NCBI RefSeq assembly: GCF_946479965.1
Contig: NZ_CAMLHX010000028.1
Coordinates: 1-51,745, forward strand
From: an uncultured Mucilaginibacter sp.
GTDB lineage: Bacteria; Bacteroidota; Bacteroidia; Sphingobacteriales; Sphingobacteriaceae
Reading direction: 5' to 3'
Length of the DNA: 51,745 bases
The notes below the pieces were generated by a model. That model ran no database searches. It was not told the origin of the DNA and was given only the letters and a program-made list of their open reading frames with translations. Every line of letters begins with the position of its first letter. The stretch's first letter is position 1. A program made the position numbers and the translations under genes. Positions 42,774 through 51,745 of this stretch are shown here, piece by piece.

Positions 42774-43367
42774 TTATTTCTTCTCTTTCGCGTAAGCTTC
42801 GTTTAATCTTTTGGCAACATCAGCAGTTACGTCAAGCGTAGTATCGCCGTATAAAACAGTTGGGTTGGCTTTTGAATAAGTAAGCACCATTTTATAACCT
42901 TTCTCTTTCGCGTAGATCTTAGTAAAGTCAGCTATTTTATCATACAGCTTGTTAGCTTCGGTACCTTGGGTGTTTTGAAACTCAGCTGTAGCATTTTGCT
43001 GGTATTGCTGTAGCTCTTGTTGCTTGCGTTGTAAACGTTGCTCGGTAGCCGCGCGTTGGTCTGCGCTTAAAGTATTGGCATTTCTTTGATACTCTGCCAC
43101 TTCGCGCTGAAAGGCTTGTCCGCGTGCACCCAGATCACTTTCTGCAGATTTGCTTTTGCCCTCTAATCTTGTACGCATATCCTTAGCATATTCGTACTTA
43201 GTTAAAAGTGTATCCTGGTTTACAAATACAATGGTTTCGGTGGCCGAAACGCTTTTAGAAGCCGCCGCCGGAGCGTCGCCTTTTTTTTCATTGCTGCAGG
43301 CTGCTACGCTAACCGCAACTAATATGCCTAAAGAGATCTTTGTGAAAATAGAACCTGTGGTTTTCAT
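42774..43367 (-). CDS. OmpH/Skp-like lipoprotein
   Basis: The 197-residue protein has a lipoprotein signal peptide with lipobox VAAC at Cys24, then a long Q/E-rich coiled coil (about residues 65-135: RTRLEGKSKSAESDL, QRLQRKQQELQQYQQNATAEFQ) and a C-terminal beta-like strand-helix (KIYAKEKGYKMVLTYSKANPTVLYG). This is the OmpH/Skp periplasmic chaperone layout, usually soluble but here membrane-anchored. OmpH keeps unfolded outer-membrane proteins from aggregating. It is convergent with hslR and a strong terminator lies between. A -7-like element sits 79 nt upstream of the start. Confidence 0.85.
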   Translation of the reverse strand: MKTTGSIFTKISLGILVAVSVAACSNEKKGDAPAAASKSVSATETIVFVNQDTLLTKYEYAKDMRTRLEGKSKSAESDLGARGQAFQREVAEYQRNANTLSADQRAATEQRLQRKQQELQQYQQNATAEFQNTQGTEANKLYDKIADFTKIYAKEKGYKMVLTYSKANPTVLYGDTTLDVTADVAKRLNEAYAKEKK

Positions 43368-43445
43368 TTAATGTTATTGTATTGATAATGTGTACGGTAT
43401 TAAATTGCCTGTGAAGCTGATACCTTTTTTTGAAAAAAATTTTCA

Positions 43446-43453
43446 CAAATATA
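43446..43453 (-). promoter_or_regulatory. Candidate -7 element for the OmpH-like gene
   Basis: On the minus strand this reads TATATTTG (TAnnTTTG). It lies 79 nt before the ATG at 43367, implying a leader of about 70 nt. No -33 TTG at proper spacing. Confidence 0.4.
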
Positions 43454-43531
43454 ATCTTTCGGTACAAGTATCCTAATAAATTATATAGAGGTTTAGGGCA
43501 TGTCATTTTTATCAACAATGGCAAATATTAG

Positions 43532-45532
<2,001 letters not shown>

Positions 45533-45553
45533 GATTTTATCTGTAATATTAAT

Positions 45554-45592
45554 AAAGCCCTTTTGTCGATGAGATGAAGGGGCTTTTGTGTT
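45554..45592 (+). terminator. Rho-independent terminator after gyrB
   Basis: A 10-bp stem (AAAGCCCTTT at 45554-45563 with AAGGGGCTTT at 45577-45586, one G-U pair) and a T-rich tail, 21 nt past the gyrB stop. Confidence 0.7.
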
Positions 45593-45626
45593 ACCTAAGA
45601 TGTAGAGGAGCGGCGGCCTGTGCGAT

Positions 45627-45720
45627 TCCCCCTTGAGAGGGGTGTAGGGGTGTGTTATATAGTAGGCTAAACACACCCCTGCAGCCGCACAACCGTACGC
45701 GCCCCCCCTCAAGAGGGGAG
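45627..45720. repeat. C/G-rich palindromic repeat before the RlmI-like gene
   Basis: Three nested palindromes: CCCCTTGAGAGGGG (about 45629-45642), AGGGGTGTGTT (45646-45656) with its exact reverse complement AACACACCCCT (45670-45680), and CCCCTCAAGAGGGG (about 45705-45718). The outer copies pair with each other as well. A related C-rich palindrome lies at 46946-47069. Confidence 0.7.
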
Positions 45721-45749
45721 TTATAGCGGGATTTACACTGAAATTATAA

Positions 45750-45757
45750 TACTTTTG
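45750..45757 (+). promoter_or_regulatory. -7 element touching the start of the RlmI-like gene
   Basis: TACTTTTG matches TAnnTTTG and ends only 5 nt before the ATG at 45763, so transcription would start on or next to the start codon. No -33 TTG was found. Confidence 0.4.
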
Positions 45758-45762
45758 CAGTC

Positions 45763-46947
45763 ATGATTGATGTCGTATTAAAGAAGGATAAAGAGAAAGC
45801 AGTAAATCAAAGGCATCCCTGGGTGTTTTCGGGTGCGATAGACCGTGTTAAAGGTAAGCCTGTCAATGGCGATATTGTGCGTTTGCTTAACATCAAAGGC
45901 GATTTTATGGCTTATGGTTTTTATAACGATCAGTCGAGGGTTGCACTGCGCTTGCTGGAGTGGGACGAGAATACACAGGTTGATGAAAATTGGTTAAGGC
46001 GGAAAGTGGCTACTGCAGTAAATGCCCGCAGCAACATTTTAAATGCTGATACGGATACCTGTCGCTTAATATTTAGCGAAGCGGATTACCTGCCGGGATT
46101 AATCGTAGATAAATACGCCGATCATTTAGCGGTACAGATACTTACCTCGGGCATTGAAAAATTGATGCCTGTGATAATTGACGAGTTAAGGCAACTGCTT
46201 AACCCGCTAAGCATTTTTGATAAGAGTGATGCCTCATCGCGACAGCATGAAGGGATGGAAACCGACAATATTGTTTTGTGGGGCGATGAACCACCTGCAT
46301 CGGTTGAAGTAAAAGAAAATGGAATTGTTTACAGCATCAACATCGCCGAGGGACAAAAATCAGGCTTTTACTGCGACCAGCGCGATAACCGCGGTATAGT
46401 GGCTGCTCATGCCGCCGGAAAAAAAGTGTTGGATTGCTTTAGTTACACCGGCGGATTTACCCTGAACGCGCTAAAAAGCGGTGCAGCATCAGTTATCAGT
46501 GTAGATAGCTCTGCATTGGCCATTGAAACACTCAAACAAAACATCATCCTGAACAAGCTGGACGTAAGCAAATTCTCTGCTATACAATCTGACGTTAACA
46601 AGCAATTGCGTGCTTTTAAGGATGCCGGTGAGAAGTTTGACATCATAGTACTTGATCCGCCTAAATACGCGCCATCCCGCTCGGCGCTTGACCGCGCTGC
46701 ACGTGCTTATAAAGACCTAAACCGTATAGGTATGCTATTGCTGAATAGCGGTGGTTTGCTGGCTACTTTTTCCTGCTCGGGCGCTATGGATATGGAAAAT
46801 TTTAAGCAGGTTTTAGCCTGGGCAGCATTAGACGCAGGCAAGCAGGTGCAATTTATTTACCAGTTTTGTCAGCCCGAAGATCATCCTGTTAGAGCGTCAT
46901 TCCCGGAGGGAGAATACCTTAAAGGCTTGTTGTGCAGGGTTTTTTAG
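45763..46947 (+). CDS. rlmI: RlmI-like 23S rRNA (cytosine-5)-methyltransferase
   Basis: The 394-residue protein has an N-terminal PUA-type domain (HPWVFSGAIDRVKG, about residues 18-31) followed by a class I SAM-dependent methyltransferase: KVLDCFSYTGGFTLNALKSGA (about 221-241, motif I), LDPPKYAPSR (about 300, the DPPK motif), and FSCSGAMDMENF (about 341), where Cys is the expected catalytic residue in RlmI/YccW enzymes. RlmI methylates C1962 of 23S rRNA in E. coli. The SAM pocket IAEGQKSGFYCDQRDNR (about 196) is also characteristic. It is flanked by two C-rich palindromes. Identification rests on architecture; another RlmI-family substrate is possible. Confidence 0.9.
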   Translation: MIDVVLKKDKEKAVNQRHPWVFSGAIDRVKGKPVNGDIVRLLNIKGDFMAYGFYNDQSRVALRLLEWDENTQVDENWLRRKVATAVNARSNILNADTDTCRLIFSEADYLPGLIVDKYADHLAVQILTSGIEKLMPVIIDELRQLLNPLSIFDKSDASSRQHEGMETDNIVLWGDEPPASVEVKENGIVYSINIAEGQKSGFYCDQRDNRGIVAAHAAGKKVLDCFSYTGGFTLNALKSGAASVISVDSSALAIETLKQNIILNKLDVSKFSAIQSDVNKQLRAFKDAGEKFDIIVLDPPKYAPSRSALDRAARAYKDLNRIGMLLLNSGGLLATFSCSGAMDMENFKQVLAWAALDAGKQVQFIYQFCQPEDHPVRASFPEGEYLKGLLCRVF

Positions 46948-47069
46948 CCCCTCTAAACGGCAAAGCTCTCATTGACACCAAAAACAAATACTCGTCAATA
47001 ATCTCCCCTAAAGGGGAGACTATTTTAAGCAACAAATAATAGTTCCCCCCTTAGAGGGCGGAGGGGGCT
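46946..47069. repeat. C/G-rich palindromic repeats after the RlmI-like gene
   Basis: TCTCCCCT (47002-47009) and AGGGGAGA (47012-47019) form a perfect 8-bp inverted repeat around two A bases, followed by a T-rich tail that could terminate rlmI transcription. An outer pair, AGCCCCTCT (46946-46954) and GAGGGGGCT (47061-47069), brackets it. CCCCCCTTAGAGGG (47045-47058) is a further copy of the unit seen at 45627-45720. Confidence 0.65.
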
Positions 47070-48213
47070 AATTAAACTTCACACTCCCGTAGCTTGAGTT
47101 GATCTTAATAATTTTGGTAGTGCTGCCTTTACCAACCTGTCCGCGGTAATTTTGCGATGGCTGCCATTGCCCGCTGTTCGCTGTAGAGTCGCTTTGGTTT
47201 TTTGTTGCCATGTTTATTGCAGGATTGTCGTAGCTAAAGCTGCCGTTACGTACAGTTACATTGAAGTTGGCATTTTTTGTATCGCTTAAACCCAGTTTTA
47301 CATTAGAGAATGATGAGTTTACCGAAAGATTTTTGATGTTTTTATCCAGGTCATCTATTTGCAGGCCGGTGCCGTATTGCATATTGATTACGCCCGAGGT
47401 GTTGATCTTCCCGATTTTTGCAGAACTAAAATTTACTACGGCCGTAAGCTTATCCGCCGATCCGAGGCTTAGGTTACCGTAAGAAATATTCAGGTCGCTC
47501 ATTTTCAATTTCGCAATTTTAGCATCGCCGTTATTAATGTGGATCTCTGCGGTATTAGAAAGAGACTGAGCGATCAGGTTGGTGTAGGAGCAATTGATCA
47601 CTACTTTCCCCTCAAAATCAGGCAGCTCAATAATTCCCCATTGGTTGCTGATATTAAGCGCGTTACGGGTAGGCATGTATATATTGTAGTTGATCTCTAT
47701 GCGCCTGTAAATGTTTTTGTTGCTGCCGGTTAAAAGATTCCAAACACCCTCTTTGGCTATATTAGTTTTAAACGACACCTTTGAACCTGTTTTGTTGTTG
47801 TTGATGCTAACTTTATTGAGCAGTTGCTTCGCATCCGCTTCGTCCTTTGCGGCTACCTTAACCTGAACCTCAACCTTTATTTCGTTCCTGTTCCAGGTGT
47901 TCACGCTAATTTTTCCGTATAAATTGTCAATTACCAATTTGTCATTAGCGCTAACCGTGTAACTCTTGGTGTAATTTTTTATGAGTTCAATTGTAGCGTC
48001 GTCAACAGAAGCGTCATTATCGAATAAAACAACAACGGGTATTTCCGGGTCAATTTCGCCTAACTCATCAGCCTGGCGTGTATCTAAAATATAAATGTTG
48101 TTATTACCGGTATCAATAGCCAGGTAATGTGTTTTATATATTTTATCTGCCTTTGCAACCCCGGTTACGGCAATAAGCAGAACTAATAGGGTGTTAAATA
48201 CCTTCGATCTCAT
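47068..48213 (-). CDS. DUF4097-like secreted beta-helical protein
   Basis: The 381-residue protein has a signal peptide (LLVLLIAVTGVAKA) and then repeating short beta-strands typical of DUF4097/adhesin-like proteins: LVIDNLYGKISVNTWNRNEIKVEVQVKV, YNIYMPTRNALNISNQWGIIELPDFEGKVVINCSYTNL, LNISYGNLSLGSADKLTAVVNFSSAKIGKI and IKINSSYGSVKFN at the C-terminus. In Bacteroidota such proteins commonly follow an ECF sigma factor and an anti-sigma factor, as here. It starts 20 bp inside the anti-sigma-like gene. It ends in the C-rich palindrome region. Function is unknown; an envelope or stress role is likely from its context. Confidence 0.85.
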   Translation of the reverse strand: MRSKVFNTLLVLLIAVTGVAKADKIYKTHYLAIDTGNNNIYILDTRQADELGEIDPEIPVVVLFDNDASVDDATIELIKNYTKSYTVSANDKLVIDNLYGKISVNTWNRNEIKVEVQVKVAAKDEADAKQLLNKVSINNNKTGSKVSFKTNIAKEGVWNLLTGSNKNIYRRIEINYNIYMPTRNALNISNQWGIIELPDFEGKVVINCSYTNLIAQSLSNTAEIHINNGDAKIAKLKMSDLNISYGNLSLGSADKLTAVVNFSSAKIGKINTSGVINMQYGTGLQIDDLDKNIKNLSVNSSFSNVKLGLSDTKNANFNVTVRNGSFSYDNPAINMATKNQSDSTANSGQWQPSQNYRGQVGKGSTTKIIKINSSYGSVKFN

Positions 48214-48748
48214 TTTGGGCTAATTTCATTTTATTGTATTTTTCAACCATGTTCAGTTGCTGATTTAGCACCTGTGTTTGCATCTGCAAATTTTGGATCA
48301 TGGCACGTAAAACTTTTTCGCGGTCTAAACTAGCGGGCAGCTCGCTCTTTAGCCGTTTGTAAACTGAGTCCATGCGGGTAAACTCGGTATTGAATTCTTC
48401 ATACAATTGCGGATCAGCTTTGGTTACAGCCTTTAGTTCTGAGCGTTTACTTTCAACCAACGACGCGTAATGCACCTGTTGTTGCGCATATTCAGGATTT
48501 ATGGTGGCCAGGTCAACGTGTGATCCAACTAGTTTTACATAACCGGTAAAACAAATGGCCATAACTAATATAACGGCCGCTGCCACGCGCAATACAAAGC
48601 CGAACGAAAATGTTTTTTTCTTAAACCTTTCATTATAGGTTTGCCGGGGCAACCCCCTCTCTATACGCTGCCACAATTCGTCTGCCGGCTCTAAGTCGTC
48701 AAACTGTTCGCGGTTATTTTTTATAAAATCTTCTAATCGTGAGCTCAT
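48194..48748 (-). CDS. Putative membrane-bound anti-sigma factor
   Basis: The 184-residue protein has an N-terminal cytoplasmic part (SSRLEDFIKNNREQFDDLEPADELWQRIERGLP), a single membrane helix (FVLRVAAAVILVMAICFTGYVKLV, about residues 51-74), and a periplasmic coiled-coil region of about 100 residues. The start overlaps the sigma factor stop by 4 bp and its end overlaps the DUF4097 gene by 20 bp, so the three are translationally linked. The single helix with N-inside orientation and its position make it the probable anti-sigma factor. No zinc-binding ZAS motif was seen in the cytoplasmic part. Confidence 0.75.
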   Translation of the reverse strand: MSSRLEDFIKNNREQFDDLEPADELWQRIERGLPRQTYNERFKKKTFSFGFVLRVAAAVILVMAICFTGYVKLVGSHVDLATINPEYAQQQVHYASLVESKRSELKAVTKADPQLYEEFNTEFTRMDSVYKRLKSELPASLDREKVLRAMIQNLQMQTQVLNQQLNMVEKYNKMKLAQNEIEGI

Positions 48749-49305
48749 TTTTTTTGTCCTTTCTTATATAATATCTCACTCAGTTTTCTTTTAGCCCGTA
48801 AAAACTGAGTTCGTGAGGTATTTTCTGTTATACCCAATATCTGTCCAATTTCCTCATGATCGTACCCCTCCAATAAATACAATGACAGTACCGCACGGTA
48901 ACCGTCGGGCAGTTCTTTCATTGCTTCTTTAATAAGGAGTACTTTGTATTGAACATCTTCGCCGTCATCCACCTCATCATCGCTCAGGGTTTCAATGTGT
49001 TCGTCGTTTAAACTCACCCACTCAACCCTGCGTTTTCTTAATAAATTAACCGAGCGGTTTATTACAATTTGCTTAAGCCATAGGCCAAACGTAGTTTCCT
49101 GCCTAAAATCCTTCAGTTTGCTGAATGCGTCAACAAAAGATTCCTGCAAAATATCTTCAGCATCGCCAATATCTCCCACTATCCGAAAGGCAACGTTCAA
49201 CATCGCTTTCGAATACAATCGGTAAAGATCATAGCAGGCTTTCTTACTACCCTGTTTGCACTCAACAACAAGGTGGTAATGCTTATCAGTAAATACGGCG
49301 CTCAA
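48745..49305 (-). CDS. ECF RNA polymerase sigma factor
   Basis: The 186-residue protein has sigma-70 region 2 (YRLYSKAMLNVAFRIVGDIGDAEDILQESFVDAFSKL, about residues 28-65) and region 4 (KELPDGYRAVLSLYLLEGYDHEEIGQILGITENTSRTQFLRAKRKL, about 134-179), the two-domain extracytoplasmic-function type. The start is the TTG at 49305; the only upstream in-frame sequence ends in a stop at 49318-49320 and contains no ATG. The 4-bp overlap with the anti-sigma gene couples them. The target regulon is likely to include the DUF4097 operon itself. Confidence 0.93.
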   Translation of the reverse strand: MSAVFTDKHYHLVVECKQGSKKACYDLYRLYSKAMLNVAFRIVGDIGDAEDILQESFVDAFSKLKDFRQETTFGLWLKQIVINRSVNLLRKRRVEWVSLNDEHIETLSDDEVDDGEDVQYKVLLIKEAMKELPDGYRAVLSLYLLEGYDHEEIGQILGITENTSRTQFLRAKRKLSEILYKKGQKK

Positions 49306-49386
49306 ACTGTTTAGCTTTCAGTGTTATATGACGCAGGCTTTGTTTGAATGTTGCACGAAAAAGAAAATAATCTGATAGTGAGTGTT

Positions 49387-49944
49387 TTAGTTAGCGGCCA
49401 GATAGTCATCTATGGCCTTAACAGCACTGTTATACCGTTGCTGCCCGGTGCCTGCTATTACAAGATAATTGGCGTTGATAGCTTTTAACTCGCTGTGCCA
49501 AACTTCCATAAAATGCTCGCGCAGGGTAGGGAAGTCGCGTAGTGGGTCATCCTGCCAGGGCATATCAATATCAAGCAGCAGGTAAAGGTCGTAATGGTGC
49601 TGAGTGAGTGCCTCGGTTACTTCTTCGGGAGCGCTACCAAAAATATGGTCGCTCCAGATCTTAACAGTGATAAAAGTGGTATCGCATATTAAGATGCCGT
49701 TACGAGCCTGTTCTATCATTTCCTGCTCAAGCGCAACTTGTCCGTTAAACATATTGATCTCATCCTGCCAGGTAGGTGGGACGGTTAGTTTTTCGCAATA
49801 GCCACGGGCGTATTCGGGCACCCAAATGGTATTATAGTGATCAGCCAGCCATGCTGACATTGTAGATTTACCTGTTGATTCCGGGCCAACTATAGCGATC
49901 TTTTTTATTTCGGATTTCGGATTTTCGATTTCGGATTTGTGCAT
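49387..49944 (-). CDS. NadR-like AAA-family kinase (nicotinamide riboside kinase domain)
   Basis: The 185-residue P-loop protein has IAIVGPESTGKSTMSAWLAD (about residues 17-36; Walker A GPESTGKS) and VWHSELKAINANYLVIAGTG (about 148-167). It resembles the C-terminal kinase domain of NadR, which phosphorylates nicotinamide riboside to NMN, without the adenylyltransferase part. It is next to pnuC (nicotinamide riboside transporter), a strongly supporting pair for pyridine nucleotide salvage. The first 13 or so residues (HKSEIENPKSEIKK) are encoded by the period-7 repeat array, so the annotated N-terminus may be a repeat-derived extension; an internal start was not found. Confidence 0.85.
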   Translation of the reverse strand: MHKSEIENPKSEIKKIAIVGPESTGKSTMSAWLADHYNTIWVPEYARGYCEKLTVPPTWQDEINMFNGQVALEQEMIEQARNGILICDTTFITVKIWSDHIFGSAPEEVTEALTQHHYDLYLLLDIDMPWQDDPLRDFPTLREHFMEVWHSELKAINANYLVIAGTGQQRYNSAVKAIDDYLAAN

Positions 49945-50018
49945 TATTTTTTAATTGATGAAACCCAGCGCATAAAAGTAATTAAATCCGAAATCACACA
50001 TCCGAAATCCGACATCAT
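49908..50018. repeat. Inverted pair of period-7 repeat arrays spanning the nadR-like start
   Basis: Left block (49908-49942): TTTCGGA, TTTCGGA, TTTTCGA, TTTCGGA, TTTGTGC in exact 7-bp steps. Right block (49984-50018): AAATCCG, AAATCAC, ACATCCG, AAATCCG, ACATCAT in exact 7-bp steps. The blocks are reverse complements of each other (about 41 bp apart), so they can form a hairpin. The left block encodes the first residues of the nadR-like gene; the right block reaches the pnuC stop. Confidence 0.75.
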
Positions 50019-50605
50019 TTCAACTCTTTTTTCCAATCCAAATAACCCAATACAGCTATGGGCACATATATAGCATACATTATGGCGGTTAGGTGCAGGT
50101 CTTTAAATAGATAGATGCCAACGTAAATAATGTTTACAAACACCCATATCAGCCAGTTTTCTAAAACCTTGCGCGCTAAAAGCACCTGTGCAACTACGCT
50201 GCAGGCGGCACAAAAGCTATCCAAATACGGGTAAGATGCAGTAGTATATTTTAAAACCGATCCTAAAAATACGGTAACAACTGCAACGCCAATTGCACTT
50301 AACACTATTTGATGGCTTGTTATCCGCACAACCGGCGCAAGGTTTTCTGTGGGCGATCTTTTGCTCCAATGATACCAGCCATAAATATTCATCGCCAGAA
50401 AATAGACCTGTAGTCCGGTATCTGCCAACAAATGTTTCTCATAAAAGATGAAGGCATAGGTAACAACACTGATAATAGCGAGCGGCCAGTTCCATATCAC
50501 GTTTTTGGCAGCGAGATATACGCATAACAGGCCGGTTATAAAACCCGTTAGCTCCTGCCAGGTTTGTTGCTGCCACCAAATTTGAAACGCTTGCGCTAAT
50601 ATCAT
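50015..50605 (-). CDS. pnuC: Nicotinamide riboside transporter PnuC
   Basis: The 196-residue protein has six or seven hydrophobic segments and PnuC motifs: NVIWNWPLAIISVVTYAFIFYEKHLLADTGLQVYFLAMNIYGWYHW (about residues 35-80, with the WYHW signature), then a charged loop KRSPTENLAP and a C-terminal set of helices (WLIWVFVNIIYVGIYLFKDLHLTAIMYAIYVP). It imports nicotinamide riboside for NAD salvage. The length (about 200) is typical. The start at the ATG of MILAQAFQIWWQQQTWQELTGF is good. The NadR-like kinase is the next gene, 70 bp downstream, separated by the right repeat block. Confidence 0.92.
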   Translation of the reverse strand: MILAQAFQIWWQQQTWQELTGFITGLLCVYLAAKNVIWNWPLAIISVVTYAFIFYEKHLLADTGLQVYFLAMNIYGWYHWSKRSPTENLAPVVRITSHQIVLSAIGVAVVTVFLGSVLKYTTASYPYLDSFCAACSVVAQVLLARKVLENWLIWVFVNIIYVGIYLFKDLHLTAIMYAIYVPIAVLGYLDWKKELK

Positions 50606-50891
50606 AGGTTAACTCAAAATCAATACATTAAAAAGCTAAGATATAGCTGTTTTTACTTTGGTTTAAGAAAAAACCTTCAGATTTGTATACAGGGCAAAAA
50701 TATTTCATTAAAAGAATAAAAAATATGCCTTGTTTTATCAAAAAACTTATAATTTTATCGCTAAGATTTAAACAAATACCTCCGGCGGATACTTTTTGTG
50801 AGAGGAAAGCGGTTATCCGGAGACTACTAAATTTAATTGTTAATTTTTTTGGAGAAAGCCGTTCCCTTGCAAAAGAGAACGGCTTTTGTTC
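50606..50891 (+). ncRNA. Gene-free interval with plus-strand terminator; possible small RNA
   Basis: No plausible ORF is present in 286 bp (the 70-codon plus-strand frame across it reads as noise). It ends in a plus-strand hairpin terminator (50855-50890). The sequence contains GC-containing paired-looking segments (CCTCCGGCGG near 50778 and TATCCGGAG near 50814) in otherwise AT-rich DNA. Both flanking genes are on the minus strand, so a plus-strand transcript is needed to use the terminator. Size and structure fit a small RNA, but no known family was recognised. Confidence 0.3.
50854..50890 (+). terminator. Plus-strand rho-independent terminator
   Basis: Stem AAAGCCGTTC (50855-50864) with GAACGGCTTT (50877-50886), 12-nt loop, then TTGTTCTT. 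On minus the stem is followed by CTCC then A-run rather than T-run, so it fits plus-strand transcription best. Confidence 0.65.
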
Positions 50892-51745
50892 TTAATGGGC
50901 GTCTGTAACCGCTTTAAGCTTCTTTTTAAAAGGCTGCAAAAACAATAGAGGGATAGAAAACAGCATAATCATTCCCGACAACCAATAAGCGTCATCATAG
51001 GTAAGTAACAGCGTTTGACGGGTAATAACACCCTCCATTGCTTTGTAAGCCATTGTTGTAGCATCCATCAGTGATTTGCCTTTACCCATAAAATTATGCA
51101 GGTACGCGTTAAACCGTTCGGTAAATGCCGGATTGTAAATGTTTATGTTCTCCAGCAAATTGCTTCGGTGATAGGCCTGGCGGGTGTGTATCAGTGTAGT
51201 TAATACCGCAATGCCGAATGATCCTCCTAACTGACGCATCATATTATTTAGACCGGAGCCTTGCCCCAACTCTGGTCCTTTCAAATCTGACATTGCCAGA
51301 GTGGTTAAGGGCACAAACAACAGCGCCATACCCACACCGCGTATCAGTAAAGGTATCAGCACATCATGTTGGCCTGTTTGCAGGGTTGAGCGGCTTAGCA
51401 TGTTGGTAAACACAAAGAATAAAAACATGCCTGCTGCAGCCATTAACTGCGCCGGAACGCCCTTGTTAAGCATTTTACCAATAAAAGGCATCATCAATAT
51501 GGTACACAATCCACCCGGAAACAGTAATTCGCCGGTTTGTTGGGCATTAAATCCTAACAAGGTTTGACAAAATACCGGGAACACGAACACCGAGCCATAC
51601 AAGCCGAAGCCCAAAATGAACGAGGTAAACATGCCCACCGTAAAACTTCGATGTCGCAATATGCTGAAATTCACTATTGGGTGATCTGTGCTCATTTCCC
51701 TCCATATAAAAAGGAAAGTGCCTAAAACCGCGCTTACAGATAATA
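50892..51745 (-). CDS. DHA2 family MFS transporter, N-terminal part outside window
   Basis: The frame is open to the right edge: codons before the Met at 51695 read LFIWRE, which is the usual DHA2 linker before the second transporter half. The annotated ATG at 51695 is therefore internal and the gene is 5' truncated. About eight membrane helices are visible, with GVGMALLFVPLTTLAMSDLKGPELGQGSGLNNMMRQLGGSFGIAVLTTL (about residues 114-162 from that Met), a typical EmrB/QacA-type helix motif. DHA2 members export drugs or toxic compounds with the proton gradient, often with an HlyD-type partner upstream, which would lie beyond the edge. The stop is at 50892, directly downstream of the terminator interval. 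Confidence 0.9.
   Translation of the reverse strand, partial: LSVSAVLGTFLFIWREMSTDHPIVNFSILRHRSFTVGMFTSFILGFGLYGSVFVFPVFCQTLLGFNAQQTGELLFPGGLCTILMMPFIGKMLNKGVPAQLMAAAGMFLFFVFTNMLSRSTLQTGQHDVLIPLLIRGVGMALLFVPLTTLAMSDLKGPELGQGSGLNNMMRQLGGSFGIAVLTTLIHTRQAYHRSNLLENINIYNPAFTERFNAYLHNFMGKGKSLMDATTMAYKAMEGVITRQTLLLTYDDAYWLSGMIMLFSIPLLFLQPFKKKLKAVTDAH

Noticed and set aside
50683..50895. 70-codon plus-strand ORF before the MFS gene
   Set aside because: Runs through the terminator hairpin and has no recognisable features; more likely part of a non-coding interval.
51693..51695. ATG at 51695 as start of the MFS transporter
   Set aside because: The frame continues to the right edge with a LFIWRE linker typical of the middle of DHA2 proteins.

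Overview
The window looks like chromosomal DNA from a member of the Bacteroidota, most likely the Sphingobacteriaceae (Mucilaginibacter/Pedobacter-like). This is inferred from protein flavour (a GyrB of about 650 residues, a Bacteroidota-type CCA-adding enzyme, NadR-like kinase next to PnuC, a DUF4097 operon driven by an ECF sigma factor), from many AT-rich intergenic regions carrying the Bacteroidota -7 promoter element TAnnTTTG, and from several families of short degenerate intergenic repeats. No similarity search was possible, so the taxon is an inference.

Region 1 (1-21172) is a surface polysaccharide locus. A plus-strand run starts with the 3' part of a NeuB-type sialic/nonulosonic acid synthase cut by the window edge, a YdcF-like protein, an unknown protein, a Wzx flippase, a DUF115/GT42-like protein, a Wzy-like polymerase and an acyltransferase. 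It continues with a UDP-L-FucNAc module (CapE, a WxcM-like cupin, CapF, CapG) and a WbuB-like glycosyltransferase, then a WbpV-like reductase, a WecA/WbpL-like initiating transferase and a WbpM-like 4,6-dehydratase. It ends in a lipoprotein, a truncated Wzi-like ORF and a full Wzi. Wza and a kinase-less Wzz run toward it on the minus strand.

Region 2 (21289-33318) is a second glycan block, set off by a gene-free stretch of about 600 bp. It holds three GT4 and one GT2 glycosyltransferases, GDP-mannose 4,6-dehydratase, an acyltransferase, a second Wzy-like and a second Wzx-like protein, two RmlD-family reductases and a 2OG-Fe(II) oxygenase. It has no export genes of its own. The window therefore holds two flippase/polymerase pairs but one Wza/Wzz/Wzi set.

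Region 3 (33341-51745) is housekeeping: miaA, a pRiA4b-ORF3-like protein, cca, a small unknown, a PAS protein with a histidine-kinase H-box but no ATPase domain, a Sua5/YrdC enzyme, a GT9 heptosyltransferase-like protein, dapD, DoxX, an unknown, an Hsp15-like S4 protein, an OmpH-like lipoprotein, gyrB, an RlmI-like methyltransferase, a sigma/anti-sigma/DUF4097 operon, a NadR-like kinase plus pnuC, and the 3' part of a DHA2 MFS transporter cut by the right edge.

The most unexplained structure lies between the housekeeping genes. There are two arrays built on period-7 units at the 5' ends of miaA and the nadR-like gene (encroaching into coding sequence), helical-period GGAACA arrays on both sides of the waaF-dapD interval, C-rich palindromes flanking the RlmI-like gene, and a gene-free interval at 50606-50891 with a plus-strand terminator but no plausible ORF.
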